16,707 nt of DNA, from positions 1-16,707 of the forward strand of contig UQUG01000042.1 of the NCBI GenBank assembly GCA_900544205.1, in the 5' to 3' direction. How positions within the stretch are numbered: the stretch's first letter is position 1; each line of letters begins with the position of its first letter. The translations under genes were made by a program, and so were the position numbers. The notes beneath the pieces were generated by a model that ran no database searches, was not told the DNA's origin, and saw nothing but the letters and a program-made list of their open reading frames with translations. Shown here piece by piece: positions 1-7,157 of the stretch. Origin of the DNA: an uncultured Collinsella sp. (GTDB taxonomy: Bacteria > Actinomycetota > Coriobacteriia > Coriobacteriales > Coriobacteriaceae).

Positions 1-251
1 CTTGCAGCGACGGACCTCAGGACACTCTTACACCACGTCTGCGCGCGCGACCCGCCAGGGGTCCTAAGGTGGAAGAATTGCAGACGTTTATCGGCTAAGT
101 ACTTGGACATATGTTGTGTAACACTGCATATTTTGCAAAAAGATAATGCTACAGGACTTGTGACAGTACTCATATTTGACGTTTTTTGCCCATAGCCCTT
201 TATACCTAGGCAAATCGGTAGCAAAACGGGCTTCAAAGCGCCCTTCGCAAA
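1..251. other. AT-rich gene-free left edge
   Basis: No convincing gene is visible here. Bases from about 80 to 240 are clearly richer in A and T than the rest of the window. An imperfect inverted pair, CTCAGGAC at 16-23 and GTCCTAAG at 61-68, could form a hairpin. On the minus strand a TATAAA-like -10 box (199-204) lies in the AT-rich part, without a good -35 box. It could drive a gene beyond the left edge. A short minus-strand open frame crosses this region but has no ribosome binding site and runs through the glnN terminator. The stretch may be a promoter region or a repeated intergenic element; the window alone cannot decide. Confidence 0.4.
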
Positions 252-284
252 CAAAAACCGGGGCCCGCATGATGCGGACCCCGG
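252..284 (-). terminator. Intrinsic terminator of glnN
   Basis: Bases 258-284 form a near-perfect hairpin: arms CCGGGG-CCGCAT and ATGCGG-CCCCGG, with one internal mismatch per arm and almost no loop. Read on the minus strand the stem is followed by TTTTTGTTT (about 249-257). It lies about 30 bases past the glnN stop codon, so it is a textbook Rho-independent terminator for glnN. Confidence 0.9.
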
Positions 285-315
285 CTCAATACCGTGACGA
301 TATGTCAGTTACGCC

Positions 316-2403
316 CTACACGTAGAACAGGATGTCGTCGTAGGTCGGGACCGGCCAGTAGTCGGCTGCCACGATCTCCTCCATGGCGTCCACGGCGGCA
401 CGCAGCGCATCCATAGCGGGAACGACCTCGTGCGCGTACACGTTGGCCTGCTCCTGGCCATCGAGGGCCTCAGCCTTCTGATGCACGGCGTCAAGCGCCT
501 TGATGGAGTCGTTGATGGTGGTGATGCCGTTGCAGAGCTTGTTGAGCGTGTTCTGCTCACACTGCATGGCGGCCTCGGCGCCGGCGGCACGAATAGTCTC
601 AAGGCCCTTAGCGACCTTGGTGGCATAGGCGGTAATGACCGGGCGATAGGTACGACGCGCCTCGCGAACCATCGTGGTAGCCTCGATGTTCATGAGCTTG
701 TTGTACTTCTCGAGCTTGCAGTCGTAGCGGCACTGAGCCTCGGCCTTGGTCAGGACACCCGTCTCCTCAAAGAGCGCGATTGCCTTATCGGAAACAAAGG
801 CGGGCAGGGCGTCGGCCGTGGTCTTGTTGTTGGCAAGGCCGCGCTTCTCGGCCTCGACGGGCCACTCATCGGAGTAGCCATCGCCGGAGAAGAGGATGCG
901 CTGGTGGTCGGTCAGCACCTTCTTGCAGTACTCGAGCGCGGCGTCCTGGAACTCATCCTCGGGCGTGCCCTCAAGCGCGTCGGCGAAGGACTTGAGCGAC
1001 TTGGCCACGGCGGCATCGAGCACCAGGTTGGAGTCGGAGACGTTCTGCTCGGAGCCGCAGGCACGGAACTCGAACTTGTTGCCGGTGAAGGCAAACGGGG
1101 AGGTGCGGTTGCGGTCGGTGTTGTCCTGCATCAGCTTGGGCAGGGTATCGGCGCCCAGGTCGAGCACGCCGCGCGTGGCATGGACGGAAGCCTTGCCATC
1201 GATGATCTTCTCGACGACCTCGGTAAGCTGGTCGCCCAGGAAGATGGACATAATCGCCGGAGGAGCCTCGTTGGCGCCCAGACGATGATCGTTGCCGGCC
1301 GAGGCAACGGAGGCACGCAGAAGCTCCTGATAGTTATCGACGGCCTCGATCACCGCGGTGAGGAAGACGATGAACTGCAGGTTGTCGAGCGGGGTGTCGC
1401 CCGGATCGAGCAGATTCTCGGACTCGGTGCCAAGCGACCAGTTGTTGTGCTTGCCCGAGCCGTTGATGCCCTCGAAGGGCTTCTCGTGCAGCAGGCAGAC
1501 CAAGTCGTGGCGGGAGGCGATGAGCTTCATCTTCTCCATCATGACCAGATTCTGGTCGATGGCCTCGTTGACTTCGCCATAGACGGGGGCGAGCTCATGC
1601 TGGCAGGGAGCAACCTCGTTGTGCTTGGTCTTGGCGGGAATGCCAAGCGCCCACAGCTCATCGTCCAGATCCTTCATATAGGCCGAGACGGTGGGGCGGA
1701 TAGCGCCAAAGTAGTGCTCCTCGAGCTCCTGACCCTTGCAGGGAGCAGCGCCAAAGAGGGTGCGGCCGGTGATGACCAGGTCCTTGCGTTTGCGATAGGC
1801 GTCCTTCTTGATCAGGAAGTACTCCTGCTCATCGCCCACGGAAGGAACGACCTTCTTGGGGGTCTTGCCAAACAGCGCCAAAACGCGCTTGGACTCACGC
1901 GAGAGCGCGGTCATGGAGCGCAGCAGCGGGGTCTTCTTGTCCAGGGCCTCGCCCGTGTAGGAGCAGAAAGCCGTGGGGATGCACAGGACGTCGTCCTTGA
2001 TAAAGGCGGGGCTAGTGGGGTCCCAAGCGGTGTAGCCACGGGCCTCGAAGGTAGCACGCAGGCCGCCGTTGGGGAAGCTCGAGGCATCGGGCTCGCCCTG
2101 GATGAGGTTCTTGCCCGTAAACTTGGTAATGGCGGTGCCGTCGTGGTTGGGCTCCAGGAAGCTGTCGTGCTTCTCGGAAGTAATGCCCGAAAGCGGCTGG
2201 AACCAGTGCGCGTAGTGCGTCGCGCCCTTGGAGATAGCCCAGACCTTCATGGCGTGGGCAACGGCGTTGGCCACATCCAGGTCGAGCGGCTCACCGCCCT
2301 CGAGGGTTGCAGCAAGGCGCTTCCAAATGTCCTTGGGGAGGTAGTCCTTCATGACTTCCTCAGAGAACACCATGGTCCCGAAGCGGTCAGTAAGTTCGGC
2401 CAT
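316..2403 (-). CDS. glnN: Glutamine synthetase type III (GlnN)
   Basis: ATP-dependent ligation of ammonia to glutamate in the cytoplasm, the main ammonium assimilation step. The 695-residue length fits type III enzymes (about 700), not the roughly 450 of type I. Visible motifs are PSVGDEQEYFLI (187-198), HNEVAPCQHELAP (261-273), NGSGKHNNWSLGT (314-326), NDHRLGANEAPPAI (371-384) and RNRTSPFAFTGNKFEFR (431-447), covering the glutamate-, metal- and ATP-binding parts of the fold. The C-terminal end, YWPVPTYDDILFYV, is typical of the type. I chose the ATG at 2401-2403 because GAAGGGAG lies about 8 bases upstream and the family begins near this methionine. An in-frame start at 2466 would add 21 residues without a ribosome binding site. 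The gene stands alone, is divergent from metF and ends in its own terminator. A palindrome about 80-117 bases upstream suggests nitrogen control (inference). Confidence 0.96.
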   Translation of the reverse strand: MAELTDRFGTMVFSEEVMKDYLPKDIWKRLAATLEGGEPLDLDVANAVAHAMKVWAISKGATHYAHWFQPLSGITSEKHDSFLEPNHDGTAITKFTGKNLIQGEPDASSFPNGGLRATFEARGYTAWDPTSPAFIKDDVLCIPTAFCSYTGEALDKKTPLLRSMTALSRESKRVLALFGKTPKKVVPSVGDEQEYFLIKKDAYRKRKDLVITGRTLFGAAPCKGQELEEHYFGAIRPTVSAYMKDLDDELWALGIPAKTKHNEVAPCQHELAPVYGEVNEAIDQNLVMMEKMKLIASRHDLVCLLHEKPFEGINGSGKHNNWSLGTESENLLDPGDTPLDNLQFIVFLTAVIEAVDNYQELLRASVASAGNDHRLGANEAPPAIMSIFLGDQLTEVVEKIIDGKASVHATRGVLDLGADTLPKLMQDNTDRNRTSPFAFTGNKFEFRACGSEQNVSDSNLVLDAAVAKSLKSFADALEGTPEDEFQDAALEYCKKVLTDHQRILFSGDGYSDEWPVEAEKRGLANNKTTADALPAFVSDKAIALFEETGVLTKAEAQCRYDCKLEKYNKLMNIEATTMVREARRTYRPVITAYATKVAKGLETIRAAGAEAAMQCEQNTLNKLCNGITTINDSIKALDAVHQKAEALDGQEQANVYAHEVVPAMDALRAAVDAMEEIVAADYWPVPTYDDILFYV

Positions 2404-2482
2404 ACGGAACTCCCTTCGTATCGGCACCGCGTGAGAAGCGGTGTTGATTACTAACGAACGAGTCATAGCTTAGACTCGCCGT

Positions 2483-2520
2483 GTTTCCGCGACATTACCG
2501 TTATGTTGCTGTCGCGAAAC
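2483..2520. promoter_or_regulatory. Palindrome upstream of glnN, GlnR-like half-sites
   Basis: The left arm GTTTCCGCGACA (2483-2494) and right arm TGTCGCGAAAC (2510-2520) are complementary apart from one extra C; a 15-base spacer separates them. Each arm ends outward in GAAAC, on opposite strands. Six bases inward from each GAAAC is a GTNAC-like pentamer: GTAAT on the minus strand and GTTGC on the plus strand. Actinobacterial GlnR boxes are GTNAC-n6-GAAAC, so each half matches with one deviation in the first pentamer. The site lies 80-117 bases upstream of the glnN start, where an activator would bind. Assigning a specific regulator is inference. Confidence 0.5.
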
Positions 2521-2640
2521 CAATCAATGAGGTTACCCTATCGAGGCGGCGTTGCCACCCTCAACAGCCAATCAACTGCATAAATTGCAGACCTCTCCCC
2601 ATGGTTTAAGGGTAGTCAATTTGGGATGGAGCTCTATTAA

Positions 2641-2664
2641 CTGGTATTTTGCATCAGATACCAG
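2641..2664. repeat. Perfect 7+7 inverted repeat in the metF upstream region
   Basis: CTGGTAT (2641-2647) and ATACCAG (2658-2664) are exact inverse complements separated by 10 bases. The element lies about 165 bases upstream of the metF start codon and has no run of T beside it on either strand. It could be an operator for metF or glnN, or a small RNA hairpin. Confidence 0.45.
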
Positions 2665-2780
2665 TCTTTATAGTCCGTGCCTAGATTAGCCGCTCTGTTA
2701 TAGAGAAAGCCGATAGCAAGGCATCTTTGATTGGTATCCCCGAATAACGAGTGAAACTCCACCGTGACACAGTGGTGCTG

Positions 2781-2786
2781 TAGAAT
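2781..2786 (+). promoter_or_regulatory. Candidate -10 box of the metF-metH operon
   Basis: TAGAAT matches the -10 consensus TATAAT at five of six positions and lies 44 bases before the metF start codon. No good -35 hexamer is seen 16-18 bases upstream, so the call is tentative. Confidence 0.35.
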
Positions 2787-2829
2787 CCTTACAACACATC
2801 ACACTATTACGTATCTAGAGGAGCACGAT

Positions 2830-3702
2830 ATGCGCGTCGACGAGGTTTTTAAGCAGGCAGCATCCCAGGGCACCGCGCCCGTTTCGTTTGAGATGTTCCC
2901 GCCCAAGGGCGAGCTCACCCTCGACACGGCTCGCGAAGTGGCAGGCAATCTGTGCAAGCTTTCGCCGAGCTTTGTCTCGGTCACCTGCTCGGCCGGCGGC
3001 TCGGGCAACGGTGCCACCACCGCCCCCATCGCGCATATGATTTCGAGCGAATTCGACACGCCCTCGGTGGCACACCTCACCTGCGTGGGCCGCACCCACG
3101 CCGACATCGCCGCCAAGATCGACGAGTATCGCACCGCCGGCGTTGAAAACATTCTGGCCCTGCGTGGCGATCTCCCTGCCGGCGCGACCGAGGACGACAA
3201 GCCCGCCTCGGACTACGCCTACGCCCGCGACCTCATCCCCGAGCTCGTCGACGCCGGCTTTTGCGTGGGCGCCGCAGCCTACCCCGAAGGCCACATTGCC
3301 TGCGAGGATCTCAACCTCTCGGTCGAGCACCTCAAGCAAAAGCAAGACGCCGGCGCGAGCTTCTTTGTGACACAGCTCTTCTTTGATAACGAGTGCTTCT
3401 ATCGCTTCCGCGAGCTTGCCGACAAGGCCGGCATCACCGTGCCCATTACCGCGGGCATCATGCCGTTTATGGGCAAGTCGCAGATCAGCCGCATGGTCTT
3501 TATGTGCGGCGCGTCGCTGCCCTCCCCCGTCATCAAGATCCTCGCCAAGTACGAGAACGACCCCGAGAGCCTGCAGGCAGCCGGTGTAGATTATGCTGCT
3601 CGTCAGCTTTGCGACCTTAAGGAGCACGGTGCCGACGGTCTGCACCTGTACACTATGAACCGTCCTGCGATCGCCGCGACCATTATGGAGCGCCTGGGGT
3701 AA
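2830..3702 (+). CDS. metF: 5,10-methylenetetrahydrofolate reductase (MetF)
   Basis: Flavin enzyme that reduces 5,10-methylene-THF to 5-methyl-THF, the methyl donor for methionine synthase. The 290 residues are close to the usual size of about 290-300 and form one TIM-barrel domain. Visible family motifs are SFEMFPPKGE near residue 20 (with the conserved Glu), SVTCSAGGSG, HLTCVGRTHADIAAKI, ILALRGDLP (FAD-binding loop), VGAAAYPEGH, FFVTQLFFDN and PITAGIMPFMGKSQISRM. The ATG at 2830 is preceded by GAGGAG (2818-2823) at good spacing. An upstream in-frame ATG-less extension to 2764 has no ribosome binding site and would cross the likely -10 box. The stop codon overlaps the start of the next gene by one base (TAATG), which shows translational coupling. 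First gene of the methionine synthase operon. Confidence 0.95.
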   Translation: MRVDEVFKQAASQGTAPVSFEMFPPKGELTLDTAREVAGNLCKLSPSFVSVTCSAGGSGNGATTAPIAHMISSEFDTPSVAHLTCVGRTHADIAAKIDEYRTAGVENILALRGDLPAGATEDDKPASDYAYARDLIPELVDAGFCVGAAAYPEGHIACEDLNLSVEHLKQKQDAGASFFVTQLFFDNECFYRFRELADKAGITVPITAGIMPFMGKSQISRMVFMCGASLPSPVIKILAKYENDPESLQAAGVDYAARQLCDLKEHGADGLHLYTMNRPAIAATIMERLG

Positions 3703-4490
3703 TGGAAAAACCGCACATCGATACAACCGCTGTCGAAGTGCCGGCCGACCTTGCGTCGCCGGCGCTTTACCGTGTCGATGCCGCGCACCATCCCCGTGTC
3801 GACCGTGCCGAGATGCTGCGGTATCTGGGTTACGGCGGCCAGCAGATTGAGCCCGAACTGTCACGACGTATTGAGCTTGTCGTTGAACGTCTGGAACTGG
3901 ACATTGAGCCCCGTGGCGTGCGCCGCGTGTTTGCCGTCGATGCCACGGGCGTGGACGAACAAAGTGAGCCTTGCATTCGCTTGGTCGGCACCAACGTTGA
4001 GCTGCGAGGTCGCGATATCTATCGACATCTCAAAGATGCCCGCTTTGCCGCGCTCATGGCATGTACCCTCGGCATGGACGCCGAGCGTCGCCTGCGCACC
4101 ACGGGAGCCCAACATCCCCTGGAGGGCGCCGTGCTCGACGCCGCGTGCTCCGCTTACGTAGAAGCCGCCGTTGAGCAAATGGACCAGCAGGTCAAGACGG
4201 ACGCCGCCGCACACGGGCTCGCCGGCAACTGGCGCTTTAGTCCCGGCTACGGCGACTGCCCGCTCTCGGCCCAGCGCTCGATCGTCAATGCGCTCAACGC
4301 CACGCGGCTCATCGGGCTTACCGTCACACCCACCAGCCTGCTCATGCCCACCAAAAGCGTGACCGCGGTGATCGGCCTATTCGACGGCGAAGTCCACGAC
4401 GCCCAGAGCCGCCCCACCTGCAATATCTGCCGCATGCGCGAGCACTGCCGCTTCCGCGCCGCCCACACCACCTGCTATTCCAGCCATTAG
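3702..4490 (+). CDS. Stand-alone methionine synthase reactivation protein (MetH activation domain family)
   Basis: A 262-residue relative of the C-terminal activation domain of MetH (Met_synt_B12 family). In the classic enzyme that domain binds SAM and methylates cobalamin that has become oxidised to the inactive cob(II) state. The segment RFSPGYGDCPL (178-188) corresponds to the SAM-binding RxxPGY region, and TPTSLLMPTKSVTAVIGL (209-226) to the second conserved stretch. At the C terminus are four cysteines, C240, C243, C249 and C258 (C-x2-C-x5-C-x8-C), absent from the fused E. coli domain as I know it; they may bind a metal or an iron-sulfur cluster (inference). The start overlaps the metF stop codon, and metH follows 9 bases after the stop. 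The next gene lacks exactly this domain, which strongly supports the function. Confidence 0.88.
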   Translation: MEKPHIDTTAVEVPADLASPALYRVDAAHHPRVDRAEMLRYLGYGGQQIEPELSRRIELVVERLELDIEPRGVRRVFAVDATGVDEQSEPCIRLVGTNVELRGRDIYRHLKDARFAALMACTLGMDAERRLRTTGAQHPLEGAVLDAACSAYVEAAVEQMDQQVKTDAAAHGLAGNWRFSPGYGDCPLSAQRSIVNALNATRLIGLTVTPTSLLMPTKSVTAVIGLFDGEVHDAQSRPTCNICRMREHCRFRAAHTTCYSSH

Positions 4491-4499
4491 GAGCCCTCA

Positions 4500-7049
4500 A
4501 TGTTTACTCCGCTTATCACTCATGATTCTGACGGCACTGCATTGGCGGCACCCGTTGATGCCGCACGTCGCAACGGTGCCACGTACAAGACGCGCACGAT
4601 CGGCGATCTGCGCATTAAGGACGATCGCTTGCGTGCGGCCATCGAGGGCACGGGACACCTGCTGTTCGACGGCGGCATGGGCACCATGTTGCAAGCGGCC
4701 GGCATGAAGGCCGGCGCCCTGCCCGAGCTGCTCAACTTTGAGGAGCCCCAGGTTATCACCGATATCCAACGTCAATATGTCGAGGCTGGCTGTGACGTGA
4801 TCACCGCCAACACCTTTGGCGCCAACGCCCACAAGCTCGACGGTGCTGCCACCGTGGCAGACGTCTTTGCCGCGGCCGTCACCTGCGCCCGCGAGGCCGG
4901 CGCCCGCTACGTCGCCGGCGATATCGGCCCCATCGGCGCGCTGCTTCGCCCCCTGGGTACTCTGAGCTTCGACGAGGCCTACGACCTCTTTGCCGAGGAA
5001 GTGCGCGCCGGCGTCGCCGCGGGTGTGGACCTCTTTATTATCGAGACCATGACCGACCTGGCCGAGATCAAGGCGGCCGTCCTCGCCTGCCGCGAGAACT
5101 CCGACCTGCCCGTCTTTGCCACCATGACCTTTGAGGAAGACGGTCGCACCTTCCTGGGCACGAGTCCCGAGGTTGCCGCCATCACGCTCGATGCCATCGG
5201 CGCCGACGTTTTGGGCATCAACTGCAGCCAAGGACCGGCCGAGCTCCGAGGACTCGCCGCACGCATGCTCACCGTTACCGACAAACCCGTTATGGTGCAG
5301 GCCAATGCGGGACTCCCCCATGTGGACGACGACGGCAACACCGTCTTTGATATCCAAGCCCCCGAATACGCCAAGGCCGTCGCCGGCATGATCGAGGACG
5401 GCGTGAGCGTCGTGGGCGGCTGCTGCGGCACCACGCCGGCGCACATGGCAGCGCTGCGCACGCTTATCGATAACCACACGCCCAGTTCGCGCCACCGCAA
5501 GCCCAGCATGTCGGTCACAAGCGCCCAGACCGTGGTGGACCTCCCCTGCGATGGCCACAAGATCGCTGTCATCGGCGAGCGCATCAACCCCACCGGCAAA
5601 AAGCGCCTGCAGCAGGCCCTGCGCAACGGCGACCTGGACTACGTCGTGAGTCAGGGCATCAGCCAGCAGGAACAGGGCGCCGACATCTTGGACGTTAACG
5701 TGGGCCTGCCCGAGATCGACGAGGTCAAGATCATCCAACAGGCGACCGAACAGCTCCAGGGCTCCACGCTCCTGCCGCTGCAGATCGACTCCACCGACCC
5801 CGCCGCTGTCGAGGCCGCCGTGCGCCGCTACGCCGGCAAGCCCATCATCAACTCGCTCAATGGCAAGCAGCAGATCATGGATGAGATCTTTCCGCTGGTC
5901 GCCCACTACGGCACCAACGTTGTCGGCCTTACGCTCGACGAAGGCGGCATCCCCGATACCGCCGAGGCTCGCTTCGCCATCGCCGAGCACATCGTGGCCG
6001 AGGCTGCCCGTTACGGCATCGGCCCGGACCGCGTCCTCATCGACTGCCTGGTCATGACCGCCTCGACCAACCAGCGCCAGGCCGAGCAGATCCTGCGCGC
6101 CATGTCCCTGTGCAAGGAGCGCCTGGGCGTCAAATGTGCGCTCGGCGTGTCGAACATCAGCTTTGGCCTGCCTGCCCGCCCGCTGCTGGGCTCGGTCTTT
6201 TTGGCTGCCGCCTTCGGCGCGGGCCTGGACGCCCCCATCATGAACCCGGGTTCCAAGCGCTTTATGGATACCGTCTACAGCTATCGCGTGTTGAGCGTTG
6301 AGGACGAGGGCTCGACCGGATACATCGAGCGCTATGCCGGCTGGACCGATCCGTACAAGATCGCCGCCAACCCGGCAGCTGCTCAGGCAGTATCGACCGA
6401 CGCTGTGCCCGCTGCTGGCACCGCCGGCACCGACGACCCGATTCGTCGCATGGTCGTCTCGGGCCGCAAAGGCGAGATCGCTGCCGAGACCGAGCGTCTG
6501 CTGGCAGACCACGACGCCATGGACCTCATCAACAATCACTTTATCCCCGCCCTCGACGAGGTCGGAGTCCTCTTTGACCAGGGCAAGTTCTTCTTGCCGC
6601 AGCTTATGGCCTCGGCCGAGGCCGCGCGCGTGGGCTTCGATACCATCAAACGCCTGATGCCCGCCGGCGAGATTGCCGACAAGGGCAAGATCTGCGTGGC
6701 CACCGTCAAGGGCGACATCCACGATATTGGCAAGAACATCGTCAAAATGCTGCTCGACAACTACGGCTACACCGTCTTTGACCTGGGCCGCGACGTCGAT
6801 CCGCAGGAGGTACTCAAGACCGTCAAGGAGCGCGATATCAAACTCGTCGGCCTCTCGGCGCTTATGACTACCACGGTCGTCGCCATGGAGGAGACCATCA
6901 AGCTGCTTCATTCCGAGGTGCCGGGCGTCAAGATCATCGTGGGCGGCGCCGTACTCACCCCCGAATACGCCAAGCAGATCGGCGCGGACTACTACGCCAA
7001 GGACGCCGCCGAGAGCGCGCGCATCGCCGAAGAGGTCTTTGGGCAGTAA
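4500..7049 (+). CDS. metH: Cobalamin-dependent methionine synthase core (MetH without reactivation domain)
   Basis: Transfers a methyl group from 5-methyl-THF through cobalamin to homocysteine, forming methionine. Domains in order are a homocysteine-binding barrel (about 43-330), a pterin-binding barrel starting at IAVIGERINPTGKKR (about 355-600), a helical cap (about 645-725) and a B12-binding Rossmann domain (about 728-849). The three zinc ligands are seen as C242 in GINCSQGP and C308/C309 in VGGCCGTTP. The cobalt-ligating base-off histidine is H741 in GDIHDIGKN (DxHxxG). At 849 residues it stops after the B12 domain; the classic enzyme is about 1,230 and carries the reactivation domain as well. 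That function is encoded by the gene just upstream. GGAG at 4490-4493 sits 6 bases before the ATG. A 40-residue poorly conserved N-terminal lead precedes the first barrel. Last gene of the three-gene operon. Confidence 0.95.
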   Translation: MFTPLITHDSDGTALAAPVDAARRNGATYKTRTIGDLRIKDDRLRAAIEGTGHLLFDGGMGTMLQAAGMKAGALPELLNFEEPQVITDIQRQYVEAGCDVITANTFGANAHKLDGAATVADVFAAAVTCAREAGARYVAGDIGPIGALLRPLGTLSFDEAYDLFAEEVRAGVAAGVDLFIIETMTDLAEIKAAVLACRENSDLPVFATMTFEEDGRTFLGTSPEVAAITLDAIGADVLGINCSQGPAELRGLAARMLTVTDKPVMVQANAGLPHVDDDGNTVFDIQAPEYAKAVAGMIEDGVSVVGGCCGTTPAHMAALRTLIDNHTPSSRHRKPSMSVTSAQTVVDLPCDGHKIAVIGERINPTGKKRLQQALRNGDLDYVVSQGISQQEQGADILDVNVGLPEIDEVKIIQQATEQLQGSTLLPLQIDSTDPAAVEAAVRRYAGKPIINSLNGKQQIMDEIFPLVAHYGTNVVGLTLDEGGIPDTAEARFAIAEHIVAEAARYGIGPDRVLIDCLVMTASTNQRQAEQILRAMSLCKERLGVKCALGVSNISFGLPARPLLGSVFLAAAFGAGLDAPIMNPGSKRFMDTVYSYRVLSVEDEGSTGYIERYAGWTDPYKIAANPAAAQAVSTDAVPAAGTAGTDDPIRRMVVSGRKGEIAAETERLLADHDAMDLINNHFIPALDEVGVLFDQGKFFLPQLMASAEAARVGFDTIKRLMPAGEIADKGKICVATVKGDIHDIGKNIVKMLLDNYGYTVFDLGRDVDPQEVLKTVKERDIKLVGLSALMTTTVVAMEETIKLLHSEVPGVKIIVGGAVLTPEYAKQIGADYYAKDAAESARIAEEVFGQ

Positions 7050-7074
7050 CACAACGGAAACAACCGAGCACCAA

Positions 7075-7112
7075 AACGTGCCGCATGCGCCACTTGGCAC
7101 GTGCGGCACGTT
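7075..7112. repeat. Strong 11-bp inverted repeat between metH and the UPF0210 gene
   Basis: AACGTGCCGCA (7075-7085) and TGCGGCACGTT (7102-7112) are exact inverse complements with a 16-base loop. The loop contains a second copy of the right-arm core: GGCACG at 7096-7101 and again at 7105-7110. CGTGCC at 7077-7082 can pair with either one. It lies 26 bases past the metH stop but has no T run on the plus strand; the minus side reads TTTTGG. It may be a weak terminator, an attenuator-like switch or an operator. A possible -35/-10 pair for the next gene overlaps it (TTGGCA 7094-7099, TAGATA 7117-7122, 17-base spacer) but is weak. Confidence 0.55.
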
Positions 7113-7157
7113 AGAATAGATAAGATTATGCTCGTTTTGGCAGATAGGAGCGCAAGG

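Larger units (their letters stand above)
2404..2829. promoter_or_regulatory. Divergent control region glnN / metF
   Basis: A 426-base gene-free spacer between two divergent genes, so it must hold both promoters. Next to glnN, a small hairpin (CACCGC at 2425-2430, GCGGTG at 2438-2443) lies just ahead of the ribosome binding site. Further out are the palindrome at 2483-2520, a small CTGCA/TGCAG pair (2576-2590) and the perfect inverted repeat at 2641-2664. No clear consensus promoter is visible for glnN, which would fit dependence on an activator (inference). I looked for cobalamin, SAM, THF and T-box leader motifs ahead of metF and recognised none. Confidence 0.6.

Noticed and set aside
88..270. 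A 60-codon minus-strand open frame at the left edge
   Set aside because: It starts inside the glnN terminator stem, has no ribosome binding site and lies in the AT-rich non-coding stretch.
430..2454. A 674-codon plus-strand open frame antisense to glnN
   Set aside because: Same GC artefact. The minus strand encodes a full set of type III glutamine synthetase motifs.
2404..2829. Cobalamin, SAM, THF or T-box leader ahead of metF
   Set aside because: I looked for the conserved boxes of these RNAs because of the B12- and folate-linked operon, but found none that matched.
2815..3864. A 349-codon minus-strand open frame antisense to metF
   Set aside because: It is antisense to a clear MetF and has no recognisable domain or start signal.
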